Positions 18,119 through 26,581 of a stretch of DNA of 64,000 nucleotides are shown one piece after another. The position numbers and the translations under genes are program-made. The notes beneath the pieces are model-generated. The model was not told the origin of the DNA, made no database searches, and was given only the letters and a program-made list of their open reading frames with translations. The stretch is from Neisseria macacae ATCC 33926 (GTDB lineage: Bacteria; Pseudomonadota; Gammaproteobacteria; Burkholderiales; Neisseriaceae): contig NZ_CP094241.1 in the NCBI RefSeq assembly GCF_022749495.1, positions 2,542,001 through 2,606,000 on the forward strand. Reading direction: 5' to 3'. The stretch's first letter is position 1; every line of letters begins with the position of its first letter.

Positions 18119-18826
18119 TTATAAAGGAACAAACCGGAAACCCTGTTCATCAACCTCCAGTATGGAAGCGTAATCAGGCTTCCAGTCCCCCAACACAATA
18201 CGGGTAAAGCCATCTTCCTGATGGATATGCTCACGGTGGGTGTGTCCGTGAATCAACAGTTGGGCATGATGCCGACGCACAATATCTGCGGTGAATTGCG
18301 GCTGGACGTCCATGATTTCGGCAGCTTTATATTGTTTGCCCTGCTTGCTGGTGCGGCGTATTTTGCGGGCGATTTTCAGGCGCAGGGCAAGCGGCAGGCT
18401 TAGGAATAGGCGTTGCAGCCATTTTTGGTGAACAACCTTTCTGAACTTCTGATAACGCGCATCATCGATACACAAAGTATCTCCGTGGCAAATCAAGGCA
18501 GAGCTGCCGTATAAATCGACCACCGCATATTCGGGCAGCAACTTCATACCGGATTGCGCTGCAAATTGCTTTCCGATCAAAAAATCCCGATTGCCGTGTA
18601 CAAAGAAACATTCCACCCCGCGCTGCACGACCGATTGAATCGCTTGCGCGATGGTTTGGGTCAATTCGGATTGTTCGTCGTCGCCTATCCAAAAATCAAA
18701 CAAATCCCCCAAAATATAAACCGAACGCGCCTTTGGTGCTTTTTCGCGCATAAAGCGCAAAAACAATTCGGTCAATTCGGGATGGGATTCGCTCAGGTGC
18801 AAATCGGAAATAAAGTAAATCGGCAT
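18119..18826 (-). CDS. lpxH: UDP-2,3-diacylglucosamine diphosphatase
   Basis: Hydrolyses UDP-2,3-diacylglucosamine to lipid X in lipid A synthesis, at the cytoplasmic face of the inner membrane. 235 residues from [11 protein letters not shown]; an in-frame start ten codons earlier (18856) is possible but leaves an atypical tail. The calcineurin-like metal motifs are present: DLHL (8-11), GDLFDFW, HGNRD, CHGD and HGHTHR. Single gene, with a single DUS half (AGGTTTTCAGACGACCT region near 18863-18878) upstream. Confidence 0.94.
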   Translation of the reverse strand: MPIYFISDLHLSESHPELTELFLRFMREKAPKARSVYILGDLFDFWIGDDEQSELTQTIAQAIQSVVQRGVECFFVHGNRDFLIGKQFAAQSGMKLLPEYAVVDLYGSSALICHGDTLCIDDARYQKFRKVVHQKWLQRLFLSLPLALRLKIARKIRRTSKQGKQYKAAEIMDVQPQFTADIVRRHHAQLLIHGHTHREHIHQEDGFTRIVLGDWKPDYASILEVDEQGFRFVPL

Positions 18827-18988
18827 GGCGGGCAACAGGTGTGAAATCCTTGCCATTATAGGTTTTCAGACGACCTTTGTATATCGGCCGCCAACGTATG
18901 TGGCATGGTCTCACCCGTTGCCGGAACTTCGCTCAATTTCTCTTTTTATCCGACATTCAGGCAGGCAATGATTTGAAACCCGATCCAA

Positions 18989-20368
18989 TCAGCCGCATTG
19001 GACGATTTTTTGATAACTGTCTTCCTGATGCACATCACTGACAGGAACAACGTAAAACAATTCATTGCTGCGGACAAAACGGTTGACCAAATCCCTATCG
19101 ATATCAAATACATGATGGCGCAAGCCGTTCAAGCCGCGGAATATCATGGTTTTCCAGTCCGCATACCCGTTGGCGTTGGGGCGGATATCGTTCATCGCGT
19201 CCAGCGCCAGCAGTTTGCGGTTCTGCTCTTCCTTGTTCAAAGGCAGGGAATAAACGGAGTGGAAATGGAACGGCTGACCGAACATCGGCGGCAGGCTCAA
19301 CATCGAGCCGGACTTGCCGATCGGGAAATCGTCGCTCAAAAAATGCAGCGTATGCAAAAACAGCGAGCCTTTCCGATAATCCAATTGTTTCAACGCTTCA
19401 ACCGCAGCAATCGTCGTATATTGATGGTCTTTGTGTGCATCAATATTGGGCGACGGGCTGACGATGATGTCGGGCTGGAAGGTTTCGATAATATAGGCCA
19501 GATTATTGACCAGACCGCGCCAATTCGAGCCGCCGTTCAAGCCTTTGGACAAAGGCGAGGTATTGGCACGGCGGAACAGATTGACATCCGCCGTATCCAG
19601 TTTGGTCGACTTCACATCGGCATCAGGATTCTGCTTCATGACTTGCAATGTGCTGTCAAAATAGCCGAGCTGCAAAATGTTTTCAGACGACACCCCCGCC
19701 AAAAGCGGCACGGTCAGGCTGTTCCATACGCGCATCCTGCCCTTTTGCAGATACTGCGCCTGCATTTGCTCGGGATTGCGCGCATACAGATTGTTGTAAT
19801 GGAAGCTGCCGCCCTCCCCTGCGGTAATCGTAACCACCAACGTATCGGCAGCATGTTTTTCATATAATCCGTAAGCCGCCAATTCCGCATCATCCGCATG
19901 GGGCGCAAGGACCAGGATTTTTTTACCGCTCAAACACTCACGCGGATAAACCGACAATTCGACTTCCTGATCAGGCAGGGACACGCGGTTGCCGCTTAAT
20001 GTAATTTTTCTGCTGCCGTCGTCGAAGGTATCGGTCAAATTGAGGTAGCGCGCGCCGTTGCCGCCATGTTCGACATACGCCCGCCATTCCCCGCGGTTGG
20101 TTTTGACGCCGATCCAAGGCATCACCAATCTGCCCAGCCAACCTGATTTCACGTTGATTCTGGCGATTACCGTATCATTCGCGCCGATGGTGTCGGGCAA
20201 GATCAGTTCGCCCTCACGCAAACTGACTGTCGCCGACTTGGGCAATTGACCGTATTCGTAATCGCGGCTGACATCGTAAGCAAAGCGTTTTCTGCGAATT
20301 GATGCCACGATAAAGGCAGCAATTACAAGCAGGCAAAGTATCATGCAAAACAATACTAGCAATAACAT
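18989..20368 (-). CDS. Membrane-anchored PIG-L family deacetylase
   Basis: 459 residues. One N-terminal transmembrane helix (1-23) then basic IRRKR, so the rest probably faces the periplasm. A beta-rich domain (about 45-140) precedes the PIG-L/LmbE domain with the zinc motif APHADDAE (H157, D159, D160), ITAGEGG and later SPNIDAHKDHQYT. Members remove N-acetyl groups from sugars or sugar lipids, often in cell-surface polysaccharide pathways. No polysaccharide genes are adjacent, so the substrate is open. ATG at 20366-20368. The upstream 20,369-20,580 is AT-rich and probably carries the promoter. Confidence 0.85.
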   Translation of the reverse strand: MLLLVLFCMILCLLVIAAFIVASIRRKRFAYDVSRDYEYGQLPKSATVSLREGELILPDTIGANDTVIARINVKSGWLGRLVMPWIGVKTNRGEWRAYVEHGGNGARYLNLTDTFDDGSRKITLSGNRVSLPDQEVELSVYPRECLSGKKILVLAPHADDAELAAYGLYEKHAADTLVVTITAGEGGSFHYNNLYARNPEQMQAQYLQKGRMRVWNSLTVPLLAGVSSENILQLGYFDSTLQVMKQNPDADVKSTKLDTADVNLFRRANTSPLSKGLNGGSNWRGLVNNLAYIIETFQPDIIVSPSPNIDAHKDHQYTTIAAVEALKQLDYRKGSLFLHTLHFLSDDFPIGKSGSMLSLPPMFGQPFHFHSVYSLPLNKEEQNRKLLALDAMNDIRPNANGYADWKTMIFRGLNGLRHHVFDIDRDLVNRFVRSNELFYVVPVSDVHQEDSYQKIVQCG

Positions 20369-20737
20369 TTTATTCCCCTGTGATTATTTCCTTTATCTTA
20401 TTATCTAAAAATGCGCCCGTCTTAACTTTCTAACAAACGGTCGTTTTAAAAACCAAACGTCATTTAAAAGAGTAATTTACAATTTGAAATCATACAGTTT
20501 TCAATTGCACAATCCCTTTATTTATAAGCGGTCTGCGCCATCTGACCGTTAAATTTCGAGCAGCCTTCCCCATAAAATAAACACATGGGAAACCTGTCGC
20601 GACAATGCAAAGGTCGTCTGAAACCATCTATGCCTTCACGCCCATCATGTTTCTTGCCATATTTGAAACAAAAAATCGAACACCAAGCGTTCAGACGACC
20701 TTTTCTGCCCCTTGATACCAACAACCCGCCCAAAAAC
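20369..20737. other. Intergenic region with a widely spaced DUS pair
   Basis: Between the PIG-L gene and the TraB gene. An outward-facing DUS pair (about 20610-20623 and 20689-20703) encloses about 65 bp. No frame here resembles a protein. Confidence 0.5.
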
Positions 20738-20770
20738 AAACCGACCGCTGTATCTCGCGGTCGGTTTTTT
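20738..20770. terminator. Factor-independent terminator hairpin (not DUS-based)
   Basis: AAACCGACCGC (20738-20748) pairs with GCGGTCGGTTT (20757-20767) and is followed by TTT on this strand and preceded by an A-run, so it could act in both directions. Confidence 0.7.
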
Positions 20771-20784
20771 GGATTTTTTATTAT

Positions 20785-20822
20785 CAAACGTCGTCTGAAA
20801 CCTTTTTCAGACGACGTTTTAC
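20785..20822 (-). terminator. DUS-like hairpin after the TraB gene
   Basis: AAACGTCGTCTGAAA faces TTTCAGACGACGTTTT. The first two bases of the word differ from the DUS but the arms remain complementary. It begins 4 bp beyond the TraB-family stop. Confidence 0.7.
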
Positions 20823-20825
20823 GCT

Positions 20826-21830
20826 TTACCACATCAAGATTGAAGGCTCCGGCGTCACCTGATAACCCTCCTTGCGCAACTTCTCAATCAAGCCTTGTTC
20901 AGACATCAGGTGCATGATGCCTACGGCAAAAACCGTTTTCTTTTTAGCAGATATCTCTTTGATTTTCGGCAGCCAATTTTGATTGCGCTTAATCAGCAAA
21001 TCGCTGCGTACCCAAGATAAAGCGGGAATAGTATCGGGATACTTTTGAGCAAATTCCTTTTCGAATTCAGTTTGCACCAAAGGTAAATCCTCGAACTTTC
21101 CTTTCTCATAGGCATTGAAAAGACGTTTGGTTTCCCGCTCGGCATACTCTTCATTCGTTCTCAATGTCAACATTTTAATCATCAACTTTTCCGACTGACT
21201 GGCAAAAATTTGAGAAAAATCCATCACATCCTCTAAAGCAAGGCGTGTTTTACCGGACTCTTGTGCCGCTTTCGACAGCAAAATATCCACACCTGTCTGG
21301 TTGCTGTATTCAGGCGGATAAATACTTAAAGCAAACAGCAACACCGCCCAAGGATGCATGTGGTCGATGTACGGTGCCATCTGAGCCAACTCCGGACTTT
21401 TCATAAAGTCCTGTTGCAACAGTTCAAAATTCTTATCGCCCAACTTGGATTTCAAAGAATCTTGACTATAAATTTTTTGCATAAACTCTTGATATTTCGC
21501 CATCTCTTCATCATTGATCTGGGGCAGCATATCGGCCTCGGTAACCAACTGTTCGGCAGATGCCAGCAGATTCTTTGCATCTTTAGACAAGGTGGCATTG
21601 GGCTTACCGATATGGATGGTACCGACCAAATAAGAATCCGGCTGCCCAGCTTTACTGATTTTCCAAACATTACTGGTTAATTTAGGGGTATCCCAATTCA
21701 ATTCAGGACGGATAACAACAGAAGCCGCTTTTTCTTGCTTTGCTGCCGGTTTCTCCGAAACCTCCTGTTTACATGCAGACAACGGCACAATCGCCAAACA
21801 TACAGCCAACAGAGACAATAATTTATTCAT
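20826..21830 (-). CDS. TraB/GumN-family lipoprotein
   Basis: 334 residues. Signal sequence with lipobox LSAC, lipidation at C20. The TraB/GumN fold is indicated by VWKISKAGQPDSYLVGTIHIGKPN (about 55-78), TEADM near 93, and the closing VFAVGIMHLMSEQGLIEKLRKEGYQV. The GTIH histidine, EADM glutamate and GIMH histidine are the positions expected of a Tiki-like metalloprotease centre. Activity in bacteria is not settled. ATG at 21828-21830. Upstream 21,890-21,905 contains what may be a worn Correia end. Confidence 0.85.
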   Translation of the reverse strand: MNKLLSLLAVCLAIVPLSACKQEVSEKPAAKQEKAASVVIRPELNWDTPKLTSNVWKISKAGQPDSYLVGTIHIGKPNATLSKDAKNLLASAEQLVTEADMLPQINDEEMAKYQEFMQKIYSQDSLKSKLGDKNFELLQQDFMKSPELAQMAPYIDHMHPWAVLLFALSIYPPEYSNQTGVDILLSKAAQESGKTRLALEDVMDFSQIFASQSEKLMIKMLTLRTNEEYAERETKRLFNAYEKGKFEDLPLVQTEFEKEFAQKYPDTIPALSWVRSDLLIKRNQNWLPKIKEISAKKKTVFAVGIMHLMSEQGLIEKLRKEGYQVTPEPSILMW

Positions 21831-22104
21831 CTTTTCCTCTTCATCATCATGAAATGTGGCAACAGTATAGTGTATAGGGAGTTAACTTTAAAATAGACCG
21901 ATATGTTAAATAAAATACCCGATTTTATTACCAGATTTGAAAACTATTTTGCCCCTTACCTATCAAACTGCCCTAATGAACAAAATGGCTTCTTTGCACA
22001 CCCCGAACAACACCTGCTATTGAGCCACCAATAAGGAAAAGGTCGTCTGAAACTGCCCGACTGATGATACAATTTCGCTTGAATATCCACTTCGGAACAC
22101 GGTC

Positions 22105-22554
22105 ATGAGTCTCTACGCCATCGCCCACATCATCCACCTCTATTGCGCCATCGCCTTTGTCGGCGGCGTATTTTTCGAAATGCTGGTTTTGTCCGTCATG
22201 CACACCGGCCGCGTCTCGCGCGAATCGCGCCGCGAAGTCGAACGCGCCATGTCCTACCGCGCCGTCCGCGTTATGCCGCCCATCGTCATTACGCTTTTCA
22301 TCAGCGGCATCGTCATGGTATTCAACCGCTACCTGCCCTTTTTGAGCCAACCCTTCGCCACCTCATTCGGCACGCTCCTCACCCTCAAAATCCTGTTGGC
22401 AGTCAGCGTCCTCGTCCATTTCGCCATCGCCGTCGTCAAAATGGCACGGCGCACCCTGACCGTCGGCTGGTCCAAATACATCCACGCCGTCGTATTTTCC
22501 CATATGCTGTTCATCGTATTTTTTGCCAAAGCCATGTTCTATCTGTCTTGGTAA
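22105..22554 (+). CDS. CopD-like inner-membrane protein
   Basis: 149 residues with four hydrophobic helices. The N-terminal HIIHLYCAIAFVGGVFFEM has the H-x-x-x-A-x-x-x-G-G-x-x-F pattern of CopD/UPF0093-like membrane proteins, and H-rich positions recur (LVHFAIAVVK, SHMLFIVFFA). Members are linked to copper uptake or haem handling; the specific role here is inference. A copper-type TonB receptor lies 4.2 kb upstream on the same strand, but lpxH, PIG-L and TraB genes on the other strand separate them. A DUS pair follows at about 22561-22600. Confidence 0.72.
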   Translation: MSLYAIAHIIHLYCAIAFVGGVFFEMLVLSVMHTGRVSRESRREVERAMSYRAVRVMPPIVITLFISGIVMVFNRYLPFLSQPFATSFGTLLTLKILLAVSVLVHFAIAVVKMARRTLTVGWSKYIHAVVFSHMLFIVFFAKAMFYLSW

Positions 22555-22560
22555 GCTGTT

Positions 22561-22600
22561 TTCAGACGACCTATTTACCATCAGAGGTCGTCTGAAAAAC
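22561..22600 (+). terminator. Outward-facing DUS pair
   Basis: TTTTCAGACGACCT and AGGTCGTCTGAAAA are separated by 12 bases just after the CopD-like gene. The arms can still pair as a stem. Confidence 0.55.
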
Positions 22601-22761
22601 AAAGAACGAACACAAAATAACACGCTGACAAATAGCGGCATTTGAAAGCAAAAAATCCGCCATAACCCGCAAAACCAATATGACCAAGTCAGCCGCGCTA
22701 TCCCCCTCTTTCTCATCAGCTGGGGCAGATTATTCAAAATTAAAAGGCAACGAGGTTCATA

Positions 22762-22918
22762 TATAGTGGATTAAATTTAAATCAGGACAAGGCGATGAGG
22801 CCGCAGACAGTACAGATAGTACGGAACCGATTCACTTGGTGCTTCAGCACCTTAGAGAATCGCTCTCTTTGAGCTAAGGCGAGGCAACGCCGTACTGGTT
22901 TAAAGTTAATCCACTATA
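22762..22918. repeat. Correia repeat enclosed element, full length
   Basis: 157 bp bounded by TATAGTGGATTAAATTTAAA and TTTAAAGTTAATCCACTATA. It sits in the 540-bp gap between the CopD-like gene and the T6SS cluster; the rest of that gap holds no credible frame. Confidence 0.93.
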
Positions 22919-23012
22919 AAACCGATTTACTTCTTGCTTCCTAAGCGTGAGGAAATTTGTCTCTTTGAGCAAGAGTGAGCAAAAATGTTGTATCGCTAAA
23001 ATCAATTCATAA

Positions 23013-23048
23013 CAAAAGGTCGTCTGAAAAAATTCAGACGACCTTTTG
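23013..23048 (-). terminator. DUS hairpin closing the T6SS cluster
   Basis: AAAAGGTCGTCTGAA faces TTCAGACGACCTTTTG with almost no loop. It is 50 bp after the stop of the last cluster gene. Confidence 0.75.
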
Positions 23049-23098
23049 TATGAAAAACAGCAAATCGACTCTGCTATTTTATTGGGCTTGCCTGCCTT

Positions 23099-24451
23099 TT
23101 ATTCATATGCGTCATCATCATGCACGATGACCTTATTGACATAAACCGGCTGCACTGAAGTTTCTTCATTCACAACAGGAGGCTCTGTCTGTGACGCAGA
23201 TGTTTCGGTAGTCATTGGCGTTGCCGGCAGCGTGTTGTGTGCAGAATGAGTTTCTTCGCGTTGGATATCTACTTGCGGCGCCAAAGGCTCATGCTCTACC
23301 GATGGAGATTCCTGCTTACCGGTTTCAGGCTTCAATTCGGATACGGTAGTGGTTTCTATCAGCTGACTTTCCGATGGCAAAGCCACGGGAGCCACAGGCT
23401 CAGATACGGACGGATGCTCCTCTACATCAACCGCTTTTGTCGAAGCTTCTTCCGCTACCGGAGCTTGCGTAGTTGGCGTAGTTTCTGTTGTTACCCGTGT
23501 TTCTACTGTTGCAGGTGCCTCCGTTTGGGCTGGTGTTTCTTCGGTTGCAGAAATTTCCGTCTTGGTTGGCAGCGTTTCTACCTTTTCAAGTGGTTCAAAT
23601 CGGATTGGTGCTTCTACTACTGTTTCATGCGTTTCTGCTTTAGCCGGCACTTCTATTGTTTCAGATGCTTCTGCTTTAGCCGGCACTTCTACTGTTTCAG
23701 ATGCTTCTGCTTTAGCCGACGTATCAATTTCCTTGTTTTCTACGGCTTTTTTCTCGGTTGGCGCAGTTGTATTGGATACTTCCGGTGTCGCCGAGCCAGC
23801 ATTTGTGCGACCAGATTTCTCGGTATCTGTCTGTTTGACATCCTTTGTTTTCACACTTTCTTTAACGAGGTCGTCTGAATTTGACTTGCCTTCAGACTTT
23901 TTACCGTCTTCCGATTGGTTAGTCTGTGTAACTTCAGGATAAGGAATCGGCTCTTCTGACTTGCCTGCCGTTTCTTCCGGTTTATCCTGTTCTGCCTTAG
24001 CTTGTTGGGACTCCGTAGCTTTTAATTTCGCATTGTCTTGTTTAGACTCAGGCTTCCTTCCTATCGAACCTGATTTCTGCTGATTAAGCGGATACTCTCG
24101 AATAACGACTTCGGCAGGCGGAGTTTCGGTATGCGGCACATGACAGCTCTCGCCCATTTTGATGAAATCAATGCCTGAAATCAAAAAATTGGTGTTTTCC
24201 AGATTGCCTCTTAATCCGACATAGATTGGTGTATTTTCAGGCGTATTTTTTCTGACGCTGATGATTTCCGCTGCGGCTTCATAGCCGTTTCCGCTACCGG
24301 GAAGCAAAGTGTAATTGTTTTTCAAATCACAACTTCGAATCCGGACATAATTGTTTTGAGTGACCAACATGCCTTCCAGCTCTTTGGCAAAGGCGGTTTG
24401 AGCGGTTGCTGAAAGCAACACGCCGCAAGTAAGGAAAATGTGTTTAACCAT
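23099..24451 (-). CDS. Exported Glu/Thr/Ala-rich repeat protein at the end of the T6SS operon
   Basis: 450 residues. A signal peptide (1-22, cut after AFA) precedes a compact domain (24-105) with two cysteines, C41 and C103, suited to a disulfide, and the hydrophobic stretch TPIYVGLRGNLENTNFLISG. From about 110 to the end it is low-complexity, rich in E, T, K, P, A and V, and includes three 12-residue repeats (KAEASETVEVPA type) at 247-282. It follows tssE by 47 bp on the same strand and is followed by a terminator, so it is probably cotranscribed with the secretion genes. I do not recognise a family. A periplasmic or surface-spanning spacer role is a guess from composition. Repeat number may vary between strains. 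Confidence 0.75.
   Translation of the reverse strand: MVKHIFLTCGVLLSATAQTAFAKELEGMLVTQNNYVRIRSCDLKNNYTLLPGSGNGYEAAAEIISVRKNTPENTPIYVGLRGNLENTNFLISGIDFIKMGESCHVPHTETPPAEVVIREYPLNQQKSGSIGRKPESKQDNAKLKATESQQAKAEQDKPEETAGKSEEPIPYPEVTQTNQSEDGKKSEGKSNSDDLVKESVKTKDVKQTDTEKSGRTNAGSATPEVSNTTAPTEKKAVENKEIDTSAKAEASETVEVPAKAEASETIEVPAKAETHETVVEAPIRFEPLEKVETLPTKTEISATEETPAQTEAPATVETRVTTETTPTTQAPVAEEASTKAVDVEEHPSVSEPVAPVALPSESQLIETTTVSELKPETGKQESPSVEHEPLAPQVDIQREETHSAHNTLPATPMTTETSASQTEPPVVNEETSVQPVYVNKVIVHDDDAYE
23606..23713 (-). repeat. Three 36-bp tandem repeats inside the Glu/Thr-rich protein gene
   Basis: Near-identical 36-bp units encode the 12-residue repeats KAEASETVEVPA, KAEASETIEVPA and the diverged KAETHETVVEAP. 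The unit length is a multiple of three, so copy-number change would keep the frame. Confidence 0.8.
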
Positions 24452-24498
24452 ATTTTATTTCTTAATTTTCAAAGTAATCTATTCACGCCAAAGAAAGC

Positions 24499-24912
24499 TT
24501 ATGTCCGGCTGCGTTTAACGGAAACCGTCCCCTCAGGCATAAAATAAGTGTCTATTACTACCGCACCCACGTTTTCGATTTCGCATTCCAGCTGATAACA
24601 CAAGACCATGATATTGTCTTTGGATTCAGTGAGGTGGATATCCAAGTTCCTTAATCTCGGCTCGTATTTCAACAAGGTTTTCCTCATAAAATACCGCAAG
24701 TCATGCGCGCTGGACGGCAGGTTTTTATAAACCATGCTGAGATCGGGAATTCCATAATCCGGCAGATGTTTCAAGGAACCGCTCCTGCTGTTAAGAATGC
24801 GTTGGATATTGTCCAAAACACTGCGAACCAACTGGAAGCTGCCTGGCAAATCATCTATCGGCAAACCGTCGGAATAAAATCCGGTCAGTTTCTCATAGAG
24901 TGCGGCATCCAT
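24499..24912 (-). CDS. tssE: T6SS baseplate protein TssE (gp25-like)
   Basis: 137 residues of the GPW/gp25 fold: LDNIQRILNSRSGSLKHLPDYGIPDLS is the diagnostic stretch (R-I-L-N-S-R-x-G-S), followed by YFMRKTLLKYEPRLRNLDIHL. In the T6SS it joins TssF, TssG and TssK in the baseplate wedge on the cytoplasmic side. Its ATG overlaps the tssJ stop by one base (TAATG), so translation is coupled. Length is normal. Confidence 0.93.
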   Translation of the reverse strand: MDAALYEKLTGFYSDGLPIDDLPGSFQLVRSVLDNIQRILNSRSGSLKHLPDYGIPDLSMVYKNLPSSAHDLRYFMRKTLLKYEPRLRNLDIHLTESKDNIMVLCYQLECEIENVGAVVIDTYFMPEGTVSVKRSRT

Positions 24913-25451
24913 TATTTGACTTTCTTGACCGTCTCTTGAAGCAAGACTTTGTTATCCACCAATTCGATAACGACCGGTTTTTTATTGGTCAGCTGCTTTT
25001 TGGTAATCAACATTTTCCAAGTCTGCTCTTCCCCTACTTTGTTGTAGAAAGCGACAACACCGACATATTTGGTGTCTTTATTCAGCGTTTCATCAAAGCT
25101 GATGGTTTCCCCCGGCCGGATGGTATATTGCTTGTAACCTTCTGCCAGATCGTTGCTCAAGATGGTTTTGTCTTGATTGAGCAAATCACGATATGAGGCA
25201 ACTTCATAATTTTGCTTGTCTTTCAACTGATACACTCGGACGACTGTCGACAGCGACTGCCCGCGCTCGTTTTGATTCAAACCGTTTCGTGCAATCAGGT
25301 CGATTTTCAAAATCTTGAGTTTGGTATAAAAAACACTTTTCGTTGCTTCAACCGTTCCATCTTTCATGCCTTGCCAAATCCCGCATCCTGAAAGCATGGC
25401 GCATAAAAGGGCTAATGAGCAGACTGACGTAATTCTGGTTTTTTTATTCAT
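24912..25451 (-). CDS. tssJ: T6SS outer-membrane lipoprotein TssJ
   Basis: 179 residues. Signal sequence with lipobox LSGC, lipidation at C23. The transthyretin-like TssJ domain follows: LIARNGLNQNERGQSLSTVVRVYQLKD, then FDETLNKDTKYVGVVAFYNK. TssJ anchors the TssL-TssM membrane complex to the outer membrane by binding the TssM C terminus. It is encoded between tssG and tssE. ATG at 25449-25451, 20 bp after the tssG stop. Confidence 0.92.
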   Translation of the reverse strand: MNKKTRITSVCSLALLCAMLSGCGIWQGMKDGTVEATKSVFYTKLKILKIDLIARNGLNQNERGQSLSTVVRVYQLKDKQNYEVASYRDLLNQDKTILSNDLAEGYKQYTIRPGETISFDETLNKDTKYVGVVAFYNKVGEEQTWKMLITKKQLTNKKPVVIELVDNKVLLQETVKKVK

Positions 25452-25471
25452 GATTTTCCGTTTTCTTGAAG

Positions 25472-26581
25472 TTAGTTTGAGTAAGTATAGTTCGCTATTT
25501 TTATTTGTTTGTCTTGGTGCATCGCACCTAAACCGGTATTAATCCCCAATATTTGTTTTTTTTCCAAACGGCTTTTGGGTATCCATTGTTTTTTAATATT
25601 CAGGTAAACACTCGCATCAAAACGACGACCCAAATAGAGTTTTAATAGCTCGAGCAATTTTTGGTGCAATTGCTGCTTTGGCAACAGAAGCTGCGCGTTG
25701 TCAAATGTATCGGGCGTAATTTCAATACGCACCAAATGACTGTAATCTTTTATCCGTCCGCCCAAAGATGCGCTTCCCCCGTCTAACCGCAAACCGGCTT
25801 TCCCCAGTTTGCGGTCCTTCTCCAAAATGACCCACTGCGGCTGGAACTCTTTTACTTTTACGTCGGCAAAGGGAAGAAGGTATCTGACGATGCTGACAAT
25901 CCCTTCTTTGGTTCGGGTTCGTTGGTAAAAAATACTGAACAATCCCAAGATCCTGCTATCCAGCAAAGGATGCATGAATTTCCCGTTGAGCATGCCTTGC
26001 CCGATTAGGTGCAAGAGGGAACGCGATAGGTCATCCTGCCCTTCCCGTTGAAACAGAAACGGATAACGGTATTTTTTCCATGCTTGGAAAAACAGGGTCG
26101 TGATTCGGTGGTTAAAAATATCTAAAAATGCCGCCAGGCTTTCACTGCCGTCTTTATGCGTCGCAATATCGTTCAGGAAGTAATCCGGCAAAACCGCATC
26201 GACACCGTACAAACCTAAAAATGTCGTCCTGACAGTCGGCAGATCGGCTTCTGCGTCATATTCAACCGATGCGATCTCCCCCGAAGGGAAAGATAAAGAC
26301 TTTACCCTTCTAAATCTTACGGTTGACTCGACAGCCTTTTCTTCATTTCCTTCGGCAAGGGTTTCCAGAACCCGGCAAAATTGGAAGAAATTCATCGTTG
26401 CCGCATTGCGTACAATAAACTCCCCCAATTTCTCCTGGAAGATTTCAGACGACCCGCTTTCGCGCTGCGCTTTATTTCTAGGAATCTCCCATAAGGGAAG
26501 CGTTTGCCTGTCGTTATTTTCTTTGGCGCTTTTGTGCGCCGTTTCTAAAACCGTGTGATAGTTGTTTTGCTGTCTTTCCAT
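25472..26581 (-). CDS. tssG: T6SS baseplate protein TssG
   Basis: 369 residues matching TssG/ImpH/VasB: NFFQFCRVLE near the N terminus, the VRFRRVKSLSFPSGEIASVEYD stretch, TFLGLYGVDAVLPDYFLNDI (the family's LyGxxgpLP motif), and the C-terminal LLLPKQQLHQKLLELLKLYLG. Part of the baseplate wedge with TssF (two copies) and TssE. Its start overlaps the tssF 3' end by 37 bp, typical of the pair. An internal DUS lies near 26446. Confidence 0.93.
   Translation of the reverse strand: MERQQNNYHTVLETAHKSAKENNDRQTLPLWEIPRNKAQRESGSSEIFQEKLGEFIVRNAATMNFFQFCRVLETLAEGNEEKAVESTVRFRRVKSLSFPSGEIASVEYDAEADLPTVRTTFLGLYGVDAVLPDYFLNDIATHKDGSESLAAFLDIFNHRITTLFFQAWKKYRYPFLFQREGQDDLSRSLLHLIGQGMLNGKFMHPLLDSRILGLFSIFYQRTRTKEGIVSIVRYLLPFADVKVKEFQPQWVILEKDRKLGKAGLRLDGGSASLGGRIKDYSHLVRIEITPDTFDNAQLLLPKQQLHQKLLELLKLYLGRRFDASVYLNIKKQWIPKSRLEKKQILGINTGLGAMHQDKQIKIANYTYSN

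Noticed and set aside
20518..20832. 104-codon frame in the gap upstream of the TraB gene
   Set aside because: It runs through DUS words and terminator hairpins and has no RBS or motif.
21884..21925. Complete Correia element upstream of the TraB gene
   Set aside because: Only one worn end (TATAGTG..GTTAACTTTAAAA) is recognisable; no partner end within 160 bp.
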